A stretch of DNA of 64,000 nt from Stenotrophomonas raiganjensis (SeqCode) (GTDB lineage Bacteria; Pseudomonadota; Gammaproteobacteria; Xanthomonadales; Xanthomonadaceae): NCBI RefSeq assembly GCF_030658505.1, contig NZ_JAUTXR010000173.1, positions 1 through 64,000 on the forward strand, given 5' to 3'. The translations under genes were made by a program, and so were the position numbers. Positions 18,501 to 27,777 of this stretch are shown piece after piece. Below the pieces are notes generated by a model. That model saw nothing but the letters and a program-made list of their open reading frames with translations, did not search any database and was not told where the DNA came from. Positions within the stretch are counted from its first letter, which is position 1; each line of letters opens with the position of its first letter.

Positions 18501-20926
18501 TCGGCGGTGGCGAAGCGCTCGGTCCGCTTGGCCAGGCCATCAAGAATGCGGTTGGCCGCATCCAGCACCGAACGCGCCTTGCGCTGCCGGTCATCCAGCA
18601 ACGCCTGCTTGTGCGTCTCGAAGGCTTCGACCAGCTCTTCGCGCTTGCTCAGGATGTCGCCGAGGAACTGTTCGTGTTCGCCGAACTGGCTCTCCAGCTC
18701 TTCCAGCTGGACCAGCAGGCGCGACAGCTGCTCGTCGGCGCGCTCCGGGTCCGTGGCCAGCGCCAGCGCGCTGGTGATCGACTGCGAGAACAGCGCGAAC
18801 TGGGCCGCGAACTGGGCTACGGCTTCTGCCGAACCCAGCGATCTGCGCCGCTGATCGGCGCGCGCTCGCGCCTGGTTGAGGCGGCCGTACAGCACCGAGA
18901 TCGACTCGACCACGTGGGTGCGGGCAGTGGCATCGTCCACCTTCAGGCCGGCCATCAGCTCGGACAGCATGTCCAGGTCGGCCGCCATGCCACGCAGTCC
19001 CTCCAGCTGCTCATCCAGCTGGCGGGCCGTCTGTGCCTGTTGCGCGGCTTCGTCCAGCGCCTGCAGCCGCGTGCCAAGCGGCGCCAGCGCTGCCTCGCCG
19101 GCGAGGAAGACACCGGTGGCGGCGCCGACACGGTCCTGTGCCTCCACCAGCTCGGCGGTCATCGCCTCGATGCGCGCGGTATCGATGTAGCGCAGCTCGC
19201 GGATGGTCAGCAGCCGCCCGCGCAATGCGGTGATTGCATTGAGGGCCTCGACGAAGGCCTGTACCTCATTCCAGTTCTGCGGCTGCAGACGGCCCAGCAG
19301 CGCCTTGTGCGCGGCCTCGGCCTCGGCCATCGCCTGCGCCGACTGCTGGCGGATCGACTGCACCTTCTCGTATTCGTCCAGCACCGATTCGCCGGTGGCG
19401 CTGATCTGCCGCAGCAGCGCCTCGGCACCATCGCAGGCCTCGTCGCCCAGCCAGTGGTGGGTGTCGAACAGGCGGCGGGTATCGGCTACCAGGCGCTGGT
19501 AGCGCTGCACCGACACATCCTGGCCGTCGATCTCGCGCGCCAGGTTGAACAGGTTGGAGATGCCGCGCACCAGCTCAGCGTTGCCGATGCGGCCCATGAA
19601 CGTGTTGCCGGGCGGACGGCTGGCGGCGAACTCGTCCGTGCTGAAGGGGGTCTGCCAGACCTGCATGGGATGGATGCGGGTCGGTTCGCTGCCCTCGGCA
19701 TGGAACAGCACCATGCGCCCGTCCTGAAGGAACGCGTAGCCGTGGCCGAACACCGGGTTCTGCAGTACACGCTGGATGGTGTTGTAGACGAACAACGCCG
19801 AACGCCCACCTTCGCGCTCGTAGAAGATGTACAGCACGTCCTCGCCGTTCGGCGACCGGATGCTGCGCTTGAACTGCATGCCGGCCATCGAGGCGTCGAA
19901 TGCCTTGTGCTCGCCGCCCTGCAGGTAATACCCCCCCGGGAAGATCACGCCGTGGTCTTCGGGCAGCTGCACGCACGCCTGCACGATCGCGTCGTTGCGT
20001 ACGATGCTGCCGGTCAGTGTGTTGTAGATCAGGCCGCGCCACTCGGTCTCTCGGTAGGGCAGCACCTTCAGCAGCACCAGCGAGCCGACCCGGGCGAATT
20101 CGAACTGGGCGTCGTCCAGCGACTGCGTGCTGTCCTCCACCGGCTCGCTGTAGATGCCCTGGCCGGTCTCGGTGTTGTTCTCCACCTTGATGGTGAGATC
20201 ACCGCCGGTGGTCTCCACGAACAGGGTGTCGAGGATGTTCAGGTGCGAATGCCGGCCACTGACCGCAAGGTCGCGGGTGGCCTTGGTCCATTCGAAATCA
20301 AACGGCGGCGGCAATGCGATGTCGCGCTCGCCGCGCGCATCCAGATAGGTCAGTTCGCCTTCGCGCGACAGCGCCCAGCGGAACACGCGCACGTCACTGC
20401 TGCGCTCGCCGATCTGGAACGAGGCCAGCAGCTTGTCGCCCACCACGATCAGCTGCAGCAGGCGTGCGTGCTTGTAGTAGGCATACAGCTCGTTGAAGTC
20501 ATGCACGAAGCCCGGCTGGTCGAGGAAGCTTCCCTTCAGCTCGAGCGCGGCGACATCGTAACCATCGCTGCCCTGCACCAGCCGGTACAGGCCGAACACA
20601 TCTTCGATGCGGGTCTGGGTCTTGAGCCCGATGAACACGTTGTAGCCGAACAGCAGGCGGTCCGGCCCCACCTGCACGATGTCACGCCCGACGCAGTTGT
20701 TCTCGCTACGGATGCGGAAGCGCCCGACCACTTCCAGTCGGCTGTCGCCGAATTCGGCCAGCCGTTGGCGATTCAGCGTTTCGGCCAGGGCCTGCAGGCG
20801 CTGGCCCTGCTCGGCCAGGCGGCGGCGCAGGACTTCATAGGCGCCGCCCTGGGCGACGGCCTGGTCGACGGTGTTGCCGCCGGCCTCCGGCGCGGTGGAT
20901 TCGGCGGACGGATGGGTCTCAGACAT
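15536..20926 (-). CDS. Giant AAA+ ATPase of the DUF3686 / 'DNA repair ATPase' family
   Basis: 1796 residues. About the first 450 form a beta-rich domain with repeated WxLSREG- and YIFYEREGG-like strands (DUF3686-type). Residues ~500-900 are mostly coiled coil, and 900-1250 are helical. A C-terminal AAA+ module follows: Walker A GYGKTT with K1308, Walker B LYVDD at ~1370, and sensor AGNP near 1416. The tail holds an Ala/Pro-rich linker and an acidic end. The family name 'DNA repair ATPase' is historical; no nuclease or helicase motif is visible. An MoxR-like remodelling activity is more consistent with the motifs. GGAAG precedes the ATG. It lies 85 bases after the flotillin gene. Confidence 0.85.
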   Translation of the reverse strand: MSETHPSAESTAPEAGGNTVDQAVAQGGAYEVLRRRLAEQGQRLQALAETLNRQRLAEFGDSRLEVVGRFRIRSENNCVGRDIVQVGPDRLLFGYNVFIGLKTQTRIEDVFGLYRLVQGSDGYDVAALELKGSFLDQPGFVHDFNELYAYYKHARLLQLIVVGDKLLASFQIGERSSDVRVFRWALSREGELTYLDARGERDIALPPPFDFEWTKATRDLAVSGRHSHLNILDTLFVETTGGDLTIKVENNTETGQGIYSEPVEDSTQSLDDAQFEFARVGSLVLLKVLPYRETEWRGLIYNTLTGSIVRNDAIVQACVQLPEDHGVIFPGGYYLQGGEHKAFDASMAGMQFKRSIRSPNGEDVLYIFYEREGGRSALFVYNTIQRVLQNPVFGHGYAFLQDGRMVLFHAEGSEPTRIHPMQVWQTPFSTDEFAASRPPGNTFMGRIGNAELVRGISNLFNLAREIDGQDVSVQRYQRLVADTRRLFDTHHWLGDEACDGAEALLRQISATGESVLDEYEKVQSIRQQSAQAMAEAEAAHKALLGRLQPQNWNEVQAFVEALNAITALRGRLLTIRELRYIDTARIEAMTAELVEAQDRVGAATGVFLAGEAALAPLGTRLQALDEAAQQAQTARQLDEQLEGLRGMAADLDMLSELMAGLKVDDATARTHVVESISVLYGRLNQARARADQRRRSLGSAEAVAQFAAQFALFSQSITSALALATDPERADEQLSRLLVQLEELESQFGEHEQFLGDILSKREELVEAFETHKQALLDDRQRKARSVLDAANRILDGLAKRTERFATADELNAFFAGDPLILKLRELAERLRTLHDNVKADDIEARLKGVRDQAVRQLRDRSDLYEAGGNVVRLGPRHRFSVNTQALDLTLLPRGDTLAIHLTGTDFLETLHDPELDALKPFWPVTLDSESPTLYRGEYLAGSLLLAAQEGRDGLDLAALQHDVANPEALDQRVRAFAAPRYREGYERGIHDHDAALILRALLPLQQAAGSLRHTAQVRALALLFWAAEQRREGVAQWPSRQAGAEALARLFGSDEGRQALRVEMAEALLAYAQSHALPFDADAAEAAAAYLGEELAAGEPVFTSSRHAVALLEALAQQLEQAGQREAVERALQRGQDPLATRWALAGQWLRAVARMPAHDQHAGYVDEAAALLLVQRQLRTRASDAALRVEVSGLLGEHARIGNGTLALSLDDFLARLQQHVRHFVPAFHAYQALRQGIIGRERETLRLSEFKARPLSSFVRNKLINDVYLGVIGDNLAKQMGTVGENKRSDLMGLLMMISPPGYGKTTLMEYVAHRLGLVFMKINGPALGHEVRSLDPAQAPDATSRQELEKLNLALEMGNNTMLYVDDIQHTHPEFLQKFISLCDGTRRIEGVWRGRTRTYDMRGKKFCVVMAGNPYTESGEVFKIPDMLANRADIYNLGDVLGGMEAAFTLSYIENGLTSNPVLAPLATRDMADLYVLVDRAMGKEVSTNGLGHAYSSAEINEITATLQRMLRVRDVVYRVNQQYIASAAQDDRYRTEPPFRLQGSYRNMNKLAEKISPVMNEDELQQLISDHYLGEAQLLTTGAEENLLKLAELRGVLDDAQAQRWAQIKRDFLRNKAMGADDSDVGGRVVAQLADIASALQLPAPVPEAVADPAPWPALLEALHRLSEIRAAPAAPVPVETLPSKPATVLAEDLQAGLAPLVELLAASQVQQVQVSQTLAAFAGWARQQVERGAPGAAVAQRARVRRASTPEERALDEALMRHFYGESLPPEDEDGEDMPASTPSPPPLP

Positions 20927-21011
20927 CAGCAGGCTTCCAGCTCACGGGCGAACGGCCGCGGATGCGGCCGGCACGGGCGGGCGATGGCCAGGCCGGCCAT
21001 CGCCCGGTGCA

Positions 21012-23030
21012 TCAACGGGCGCTGTCGACCACGGAGGCCGGCACCACCGGAACCGCTTCGGCGTCCTCGGCGATCTGCCGCGGTGCCGGTTCGGCCACGG
21101 CCACGCCCAGGTAGCGCTGCATCAGCTCCTGCACGATCGGGCTCTTGCCGGCGAAGCCTTCGATCGACTTGCCGAGCGAGACCGCCTTGACCAGGTTCTC
21201 GAACATGCCGCCGTCACCGCCGACCAGATCGATGTCGGCATTGCGCAGCGCGCTGGCGATGACGTTGGCGTTCTCGCGCGAGACTTCCTTGCCGGCCTCG
21301 ATCGAGGCCAGCGCCTGCTTCAGGCTGTTGTCCAGCATCATGCGGAACTCTTCGTGGCCGCGTGCCTGGTCGCTCAGCGAGGCGATAGCCTCGAACTTGC
21401 GCACCAGGCCTTCGGCCTCGGCCAGCAGCTTCTTCTGCACCACGCCCGCTTCTGCGTTGCCCAGCGATTCGGCGGCGGTGGCACGGGCCAGGCCCATCTT
21501 CTCCTCGCCCTGTGCCTGGGCCTGCAGCGTTTCGGCCAGCACACGGGCTTCGTTGCTGCCCTGCTTCAGGCTGGCCTCGGCCTTCGCCTCGATCACACGG
21601 GCCTCTGCGATGCCGACCTTCTCGATGGCCAGCGCCGAGGCTTCACGCACCTGCGCTTCGGCCAGGCCCGGCGCCGCCTGTTCGGCACGCAGCGCGTCGG
21701 CAAGCAGGCGCTTGGCTTCGGCCTGCTTGCCCGCTGCTTCGTGCTCGGCCTGGGCCAGCGTGGTCAGTTCAACGGCACGATGCTTGGACGCGGTTTCGCG
21801 TGCCTGTGCTTCCTTCACTTCACGCACCAGCGACTCCTGCGCCTTGGCCTCGGCTTCCAGGATCAGCACCTGCTTCTGGCGGTCGGCCTCGGAGACTTCG
21901 CGCACCTCCTTGATGCGCTCCTCTTCCTGCGCCACGGTCTTGTCGATGGAGATGCGTTCGCGGGTGATGTTGGCGACGTCCATCTTGCCCTGCTCGACCA
22001 CCTTGTCACGCTCCACGCCCTGCAGCTGCACTTCGCGATCGGTGGTGACCTGCTCCAGCTGGCGTGCGCGCTCCACGCGCTCGGCTTCGATGGCCACGGC
22101 GCGCTGGCGGTTCTGCTCTGCCACTTCCACTTCGCGCAGGCGGTTCTGGTCGCGGATCTCGATCAGCTGCTGCGCTTCGATGCGGGCATTCTCGGACAGC
22201 TGGCGCTGTTCTTCCTGCACCTTGGCGGTCTCGGCCTCCTCGCGCGCACGGATGGTCTCGATCTCGCGCTTCTGCCGCGCTTCGGCTTCGGCCTGCTGGC
22301 GTTCCAGGGCCAGCAGCGCTTCGCGCGCTTCCACGTTCTTCTTGGTGATGGCGAGCTTCTCGTTCTGCTCCAGCTCGTTGGTCACCACGTTCTGCGCGGC
22401 GGTCAATTCGGTGATCTTGCGGATGCCCTGCGCATCGAGAATGTTGAACTGGTCCAGCAACGACTTCGGGGTCTGTTCCAGGTAGTCGATCGCCACGTCC
22501 TCGAGAACGTAGCCGTTCAGATCATTGCCGATCACCGCGATGATCTCGTCGCGGAACTCCTGGCGCTTCTCGAACAGTTCAGTGAAGTCGAACTTCTTGC
22601 CGACCGTCTTCAGCGCTTCGGAGAACTTGGCGTTGAACAGCTCGTCAACCGCATGCTTGTCCGAGGCCCGGTCGGCGCCGATGGCCTTGGCCACGCGCAG
22701 CACGTCGGCCTGGGTTTCATTGACCCGCAGGTAGAAGGCCACGGCAATGTCGGCACGCATGTTGTCGCGGCAGATCAGGCCTTCCTTGCCGCGGCGGTCG
22801 ATCTGCAGGGTGATCAGGCTGATCCGCATCAGCTCGGCGCGGTACAGCACCGGGATGATCAGCGCACCGGTGAAATGCACCTTCGGCGTGGAACTCATGT
22901 CGTTGACGATCAGGGCCACGCCCTGGTCGACCTTGCGGTAGAAGGCCTTGAACAGGCCGGCCAGGCCGAGCAGTGCGACCAGCAGGACGGCTACGCCGAT
23001 CAGGAAGGGAGCCATGGTTGCCAACGTCAT
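21012..23030 (-). CDS. Flotillin-family (YqiK-like) membrane scaffold protein
   Basis: 672 residues. An N-terminal membrane anchor (residues ~7-28) is followed by an SPFH/band-7 domain to ~residue 200. Next comes a long charged coiled coil built of Glu/Ala/Arg repeats (~220-520), and then the conserved flotillin C-terminal tail. Such proteins oligomerise into membrane microdomain scaffolds. It starts at TGATG, sharing one base with the stop of the YqiJ-like gene, and has AAGGAG upstream. E. coli has the same yqiJ-yqiK pairing. Confidence 0.92.
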   Translation of the reverse strand: MTLATMAPFLIGVAVLLVALLGLAGLFKAFYRKVDQGVALIVNDMSSTPKVHFTGALIIPVLYRAELMRISLITLQIDRRGKEGLICRDNMRADIAVAFYLRVNETQADVLRVAKAIGADRASDKHAVDELFNAKFSEALKTVGKKFDFTELFEKRQEFRDEIIAVIGNDLNGYVLEDVAIDYLEQTPKSLLDQFNILDAQGIRKITELTAAQNVVTNELEQNEKLAITKKNVEAREALLALERQQAEAEARQKREIETIRAREEAETAKVQEEQRQLSENARIEAQQLIEIRDQNRLREVEVAEQNRQRAVAIEAERVERARQLEQVTTDREVQLQGVERDKVVEQGKMDVANITRERISIDKTVAQEEERIKEVREVSEADRQKQVLILEAEAKAQESLVREVKEAQARETASKHRAVELTTLAQAEHEAAGKQAEAKRLLADALRAEQAAPGLAEAQVREASALAIEKVGIAEARVIEAKAEASLKQGSNEARVLAETLQAQAQGEEKMGLARATAAESLGNAEAGVVQKKLLAEAEGLVRKFEAIASLSDQARGHEEFRMMLDNSLKQALASIEAGKEVSRENANVIASALRNADIDLVGGDGGMFENLVKAVSLGKSIEGFAGKSPIVQELMQRYLGVAVAEPAPRQIAEDAEAVPVVPASVVDSAR

Positions 23031-23704
23031 CAGTGATTCTCCTTGTTGCCCGGAAGCAGGTTGTCCTGGAAGTCGAGGGCGACCGCGTCGGCGCGGACCA
23101 CCCGGTAATGGTGTTGATCAGCCACGTGCTCGACCAGCACGATGCGCTCGCCACGCTGCAGTTCGATGTCGCTGCGCACCTGCAGCACCAGTCCGGCGCC
23201 GCCATCGTCGAAGGTGGCGTGACCGCTGCGGGCATCCACTTTCGGCGAGGCGACCACCCCGGCACGCCCCAGCAGCGAGGCCTGCGCCACCGGGCGCAGG
23301 CGCAGCAGGAACCTGCGGATGGGGCGCAGCAGCAGCGCGGTGAACGGCACCGCCGGCAACGGCGCCAGCACGGCCACGACCGCACCGATCGACCAGCGCA
23401 GCAGGTCCGGCAGCGGCAACAGCACGAACAGGTGGACGAAATAGGTGACGATCCAGGCGAAGAAGCCCAGCAGCGTCACCACAAGCATGAGTGGGACCCC
23501 GCCCAGGCCCCAGCGCGCCAGCAGCGCGGACAGCCCCTGCAGATCATGCGAGTCGCCATGCAGCGCGCCATCGGCGCCGGCATCGCCAAACCCGTCGTCG
23601 ACCAGGCCGAAGGCCGCCAGTGCCCAATACAGCACCGCCACCGCCAGCACGATGCTGTACGGCAGGGTCGGGAAACCGAACACGACGGTGAGGAATTCCT
23701 GCAT
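23030..23704 (-). CDS. YqiJ-like membrane protein with C-terminal OB fold (NfeD-related)
   Basis: 224 residues. One transmembrane helix lies near residues 12-33 and two or three more at ~65-130, followed by a soluble beta-rich domain (residues ~145-224) of NfeD/OB type. NfeD-type proteins are habitual partners of flotillins. The ATG at 23704 has AGGAAGG 6 bases upstream; longer in-frame starts upstream lack a ribosome site. It is the first gene of the cluster. The 23705-23872 gap upstream should hold the promoter, but no clear -35/-10 pair was confirmed. Confidence 0.85.
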   Translation of the reverse strand: MQEFLTVVFGFPTLPYSIVLAVAVLYWALAAFGLVDDGFGDAGADGALHGDSHDLQGLSALLARWGLGGVPLMLVVTLLGFFAWIVTYFVHLFVLLPLPDLLRWSIGAVVAVLAPLPAVPFTALLLRPIRRFLLRLRPVAQASLLGRAGVVASPKVDARSGHATFDDGGAGLVLQVRSDIELQRGERIVLVEHVADQHHYRVVRADAVALDFQDNLLPGNKENH

Positions 23705-23872
23705 CGCTTGCCTTCCTGGGCTGTGGGCGGCGACCGCCCGTTCGGGACGCGCCGGACGCGCCCCGTCGATCCCCGCGCCGGCCCTCATGGCAGGCGCGCT
23801 TGGGTCCATCCTATGTGAAGAATGCGTGCAGGCTCAAATCCGGCTGCGAATCTCGACAAATAGTGACGCAGA

Positions 23873-24529
23873 TCACTCCAGCACCGTGCAGTCCGCGCGA
23901 CGCACTTCCTCGACGAAGGTACGCATTTTGTAACCGTCCTTGATGCCCGGTTCCAGTTCGATGCCGCTGGAGACATCCACGCCCCACGGCAATGTGGCGA
24001 GCACCGCGTCGTAGACGTTTTCCGGGTTCAGGCCACCGGCCAGCAGGAACGGCCGGTGCAGGCCGGTCGGAATCCGGCCCCAGTCGAAGGCCACGCCGGT
24101 GCCGCCACCGCCGCCCGGGGCATGGCTGTCGAACAGGAAGCCGGCCGCGCTGGGGTAGCGCAGCTGCAGGGTGCGGGCATTGACCTCTTCACGGCCGCCC
24201 ATGGCGATCGCCTTCAGGTACGGCATGTTGAAGCTGCGGCAGAAGCTCTCGTCTTCCTCGCCGTGGAACTGCAGCAGGGTCGGACGTACCGTGCGCAGCA
24301 CCTCACGCACTTCTTCCTTGCTGTTGTTGCGGAACAGCGCCACCACGTCGACCATCGGCGCGATCGCCTGGCGCATTGCGCGCGCCTCGGCCGGTGCGAC
24401 CCGGCGGCTGCTCTCACGGGCAAAGATGAAACCCACTGCGTCCACGCCCAGCTCACCGGCCAGGCGGACATCGCCAGCTCGGGTCATGCCACAGAACTTG
24501 ATGCGTGTACGGTAGTAGGAGCGGCTCAT
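23873..24529 (-). CDS. trpF: Phosphoribosylanthranilate isomerase
   Basis: 218 residues. It isomerises phosphoribosylanthranilate to CdRP, the third step of tryptophan synthesis. The signature [11 protein letters not shown] (residues ~11-21, catalytic Cys), [13 protein letters not shown], and the phosphate-binding GGLNPENV and DVSSGIE loops are present. The ATG at 24529 overlaps truA by 4 bases. Its pathway partners trpB and trpA lie 11 kb further along on the same strand, beyond the flotillin cluster. Confidence 0.94.
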   Translation of the reverse strand: MSRSYYRTRIKFCGMTRAGDVRLAGELGVDAVGFIFARESSRRVAPAEARAMRQAIAPMVDVVALFRNNSKEEVREVLRTVRPTLLQFHGEEDESFCRSFNMPYLKAIAMGGREEVNARTLQLRYPSAAGFLFDSHAPGGGGGTGVAFDWGRIPTGLHRPFLLAGGLNPENVYDAVLATLPWGVDVSSGIELEPGIKDGYKMRTFVEEVRRADCTVLE

Positions 24530-25296
24530 AGCGTGACCTCGGCGGGCAGATGCCAGTTGTCGGGGTACAGGGGCCCAAGGAACACCAGGCCCTGCGGCGG
24601 TGCGGTGGGACCAGCTACGGTGCGGTCTCGCCCGGCCAGCAGTTCGGCGATCCATTCCACCGGTTTTTCGCCGCTGCCCACCAGGATCAGCGATCCGACG
24701 ATATTGCGGACCATGTGATGAAGGAATGCATTGCCCTGCACGGCGACCTCGATCACCTCGCCCTGGCGGCTGACCTGCAGTGACTGCAGTTCACGCCGTG
24801 CATGCAGTGCCTGGCACTGCACCGAGCGGAACGCACTGAAGTCGTTCTCGCCGAGCAGGGCCTGGCCGGCGGCATGCATCAGGGTCTCGTCCAGCGCGCG
24901 GCGCTCCCAGCTCAGGGTCTGCCGGTCCAGCGCCGGCCGCACTTCGCGGTTGAGCAGGCGGTAGCGGTAGCGGCGTGCGCGTGCGGAGAAACGCGCGTGG
25001 AAATCATCGGCCACCGGCACGCACCAGCGCACCGCGATCGAGCGCGGCAGGCGGGTGGTGGTGCCGAGCATCCAGGCGCGCGGATCGCGCACCACGTCGG
25101 TATCGAAATGGACGACCTGGCACTGGCCGTGCACGCCGGCATCGGTGCGGCCGGCACAAACCACCTGCAGTGATGCATCGGCGACCGACGACAGGGCCTG
25201 CTCGAGGCTGGCCTGCACGCTGGGACCACCCTCGCCCAGGTTCTGCCAGCCCCGGAAATCGCTGCCGTCGTACTCGACGCCAAGCGCGTAACGCAT
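24526..25296 (-). CDS. truA: tRNA pseudouridine(38-40) synthase
   Basis: 256 residues. It makes pseudouridine at positions 38-40 of tRNA anticodon stems. The catalytic aspartate is D52 in [10 protein letters not shown]; the N-terminal [10 protein letters not shown] and the C-terminal [11 protein letters not shown] motifs are intact. It overlaps trpF by 4 bases, the usual truA-trpF coupling. Confidence 0.95.
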   Translation of the reverse strand: MRYALGVEYDGSDFRGWQNLGEGGPSVQASLEQALSSVADASLQVVCAGRTDAGVHGQCQVVHFDTDVVRDPRAWMLGTTTRLPRSIAVRWCVPVADDFHARFSARARRYRYRLLNREVRPALDRQTLSWERRALDETLMHAAGQALLGENDFSAFRSVQCQALHARRELQSLQVSRQGEVIEVAVQGNAFLHHMVRNIVGSLILVGSGEKPVEWIAELLAGRDRTVAGPTAPPQGLVFLGPLYPDNWHLPAEVTL

Positions 25297-25328
25297 GTGC
25301 TACCTCGATGTTGCGGGTGGGGCGGCGC

Positions 25329-25691
25329 TCAGGCCGGATCGCGTTCGGACCAGACCGCCAGTTCGTTGCCACCGGGCTCGACGAACTGGAAGCGGCTGCC
25401 GCCGGGGAAAGAAAACACCGGCCGCACGATTTCACCGCCAGCATTGCGCACTGCAGCTTCGATCGGTGCCAAGTGGTCGGCATAGAGCACCAGCAGCGGC
25501 GCGCCGCTGTCACCGGCCCGCTGTGGCTGGCCGCGGAAAAAGCCGCCCTGCAGGCGGCCATCGTCGAAAGCCGTGTAGTCGCTGCCGTAGTCGACGAACG
25601 ACCAGCCGAACACCGTTTCGAAGAAAGCCCGGCTGGCGGCCGGGTCACTGGAAGCGAATTCTACGTAGTCGATGCGGCGCTCGCGGCTCAT
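25329..25691 (-). CDS. VOC-fold (glyoxalase/bleomycin-resistance) family protein
   Basis: 120 residues, one VOC domain with two beta-alpha-beta-beta-beta modules: IDYVEFASSDPAASRAFFETVFGW at the start and RFQFVEPGGNELAVW at the end, where a metal-ligand Glu is expected. Substrate unknown. The ATG at 25691 has AAGGAG 6 bases before it. It is wedged between fimV-like and truA, 26 bases downstream of the former. Confidence 0.85.
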   Translation of the reverse strand: MSRERRIDYVEFASSDPAASRAFFETVFGWSFVDYGSDYTAFDDGRLQGGFFRGQPQRAGDSGAPLLVLYADHLAPIEAAVRNAGGEIVRPVFSFPGGSRFQFVEPGGNELAVWSERDPA

Positions 25692-25717
25692 GGCACGCTC
25701 CTTGTCGGCAGGTTCGG

Positions 25718-27760
25718 TCACGGCAGGCGGGCCAGCAGTTCGCGAGCCTGGGCCTGGCTGTGCGGGTCGCCACCATCGGCGACTTCCAGCAGCAGGGTGC
25801 GCGCGGTCTGCGCATCACCCAGGTCGAGGTAGGCGATGGCCAGCTCCAGTCGCTCCTGCCCGGCGCGAGGCGACCAGCCGGTGTCGGCGCCAGCCACCGC
25901 AGCAGCCGGCGCAGCGTCTTCGTCAAGGTGCGCATCGGTGCTGGCGTGAAAATGGGCGTCGGCCAGGTCATCAACCTCATGCGCGTCAGCCGGCAGATCG
26001 AACACACCGCGGAACTGTGGCTGCTGTTCGGCATGCAGCGCATAGTCCGGCACGCCCACTTCGGCCGGTGCCCCGGCCGCAACCGGTTCGTCGTGCGCCG
26101 TCTCGATGACGGCGCCCGCGTCGCCGGGGGGCGCCGGTTCGTCCCAGTGCGGCAGATCGGCTACCGCTTCGGGCAGCACGCCCACGTGTCCGTCGTGCAG
26201 GGCGTCGGCCTGCCAGTCGTCGCGCACCGCGGAAGCGGCGGTCGGCTCGACCGGGTCTTCGGCCTGCGCCTCGGATTCGCTGGCCCAGACCGGCATCGCC
26301 GGTTCCTGGCGGCCGCCGTCGGCCAGTGCCGACGACCACGAGGACTGCTCGGCCAGGGTATCCAGCGCCGCACCTGCCGGCACCGCAGCCGCCAGCCCGG
26401 CAGCGTCGTCTTCCTCGCGCAGCGGTGGCAGCGGCGACGGCTTGCGACGACGCAGCAGCCAGGCCGCACCCGCCGCCAGCAGCAGCACCGGCAGGCCCAG
26501 CCAGTACCACGGCGTTGCCGCATCGCGGGCACCCGGCGCCTGTGCCAGGCGCTGCTGTGCGGCGGCCAGGTCGTTGTCCTTCATTGCGATCAGCGACTGC
26601 TGCTGTTCCTTCAGTTTCTCCAGGTCGGCCACGCGCTGTTTCAGCTCACCGATCTCGGCATCGCGGGTGGCGATGTCCTCCCGCGCCTGGCGCAGTTGCT
26701 CGTTGCCCAGCATGTCACCCTCGCTGCCGGCAGCGGTGCCGGTGGTTGTGCCCGCGTGCGCGGCGTCTGACGCCAGCGCCGGAGCGATCTCAAGTCGTGC
26801 CGCGTTGGCCGCAGCCGGGGAAGAGGTGTTCGGGGCCGCCGCCCTCGCGACCGGTGCGACCGTGCCTGCAGGCTGCGGGACGGTACGCGCCTGCCGCCAC
26901 TGGGCGGCGTGCTCGCGCACCAGCGCAGCGGCCTCGGCTGCATCGACGGCGGCAAGCGCATCGCTGCCCGGCATGCGCAGCACCGCACCCTGCTTGAGCA
27001 GATTGACGTTGCCACGGATGAAGGCTTCGGGATTGGCGCGCAGCAGGGCGATCATCGCGCGGTCGCGGCTGACCTGGTTGCCACGCGCCACCGCACTGGC
27101 GATCTGCGACAGGGTCTGCCCACGCTGCACGGTGACGCTGCCATCGGCGGCTGGCGCGGCACCCGATGCGGCCGCCGCACGCGGGCGTGCCGATGCCGGC
27201 GCCGGCGCCGGCGCCGCTGCACGCGAGGGCATACCGGGCGCCGCTGTAGCCGGTGCCGGTATCGGCGCCGGTTCGCGCACGATGGTATTGGAGAGCGTAC
27301 CAGCGGGCGCAACGATCTCGGGCTCAGCCACCGCCAGCGCGCTGGAGGGCGCGTCGACCAGTGCGGAGTACTCACGCACCAGTCGCCCCTGGCCCCAGTC
27401 AGCCTCGATCAGGAAACTCAGCGACGGCGTTTCCACCGGCGCCTGCGAAGTCACCCTCACCACGGCCCTTCCCTGTGCGTTGCGGGCCAGTTCGAACTGC
27501 AGTTCGCTGACCAGCCCGGTCGGCCGCTGCAGGCCGACACGCTCGAAGGTGACCGGCGACGCCAGCGCCACGCGCAGGTTCTCCAGCTCGGACGGATCGG
27601 CCGAAATCACCGGAATTTCGGCCAGCAACGGCTGGCCCGGCTTGGACAGGACACGGATGTCGCCCAAGCCCAGGGCGAACGCCGAACTGCTGGCCAGGGC
27701 CAGCAGTGCGGCGGAAAGATAGCTGAGCGGGCGCATTGCGCCCTTGGCCCGTTTATTCAT
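25718..27760 (-). CDS. fimV: FimV-like inner-membrane/periplasmic protein with LysM
   Basis: About 680 residues. A signal peptide ends at SAFA. A conserved FimV N-domain (GLGDIRVLSKPGQPLLAEIP...) is followed by an Ala/Pro linker and a LysM-like segment at ~205-263. A coiled coil, one transmembrane helix at ~418-437, an acidic cytoplasmic region and the short C-terminal FimV helical motif (~627-680) complete it. Pseudomonas FimV (~920 residues) supports type IV pili, twitching and polar hub assembly; this one is shorter. Lying between asd and truA matches the pseudomonad order asd-fimV-truA. Confidence 0.88.
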   Translation of the reverse strand: MNKRAKGAMRPLSYLSAALLALASSSAFALGLGDIRVLSKPGQPLLAEIPVISADPSELENLRVALASPVTFERVGLQRPTGLVSELQFELARNAQGRAVVRVTSQAPVETPSLSFLIEADWGQGRLVREYSALVDAPSSALAVAEPEIVAPAGTLSNTIVREPAPIPAPATAAPGMPSRAAAPAPAPASARPRAAAASGAAPAADGSVTVQRGQTLSQIASAVARGNQVSRDRAMIALLRANPEAFIRGNVNLLKQGAVLRMPGSDALAAVDAAEAAALVREHAAQWRQARTVPQPAGTVAPVARAAAPNTSSPAAANAARLEIAPALASDAAHAGTTTGTAAGSEGDMLGNEQLRQAREDIATRDAEIGELKQRVADLEKLKEQQQSLIAMKDNDLAAAQQRLAQAPGARDAATPWYWLGLPVLLLAAGAAWLLRRRKPSPLPPLREEDDAAGLAAAVPAGAALDTLAEQSSWSSALADGGRQEPAMPVWASESEAQAEDPVEPTAASAVRDDWQADALHDGHVGVLPEAVADLPHWDEPAPPGDAGAVIETAHDEPVAAGAPAEVGVPDYALHAEQQPQFRGVFDLPADAHEVDDLADAHFHASTDAHLDEDAAPAAAVAGADTGWSPRAGQERLELAIAYLDLGDAQTARTLLLEVADGGDPHSQAQARELLARLP

Positions 27761-27777
27761 GGGCGACACTATAAAGC

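Noticed and set aside
17327..21190. Long open frame (1287 codons) on the plus strand
   Set aside because: It lies antisense to the AAA+ ATPase gene. High GC third positions leave antisense frames open. The product is a His/Gln/Arg-rich sequence without domains, and there is no ribosome site.
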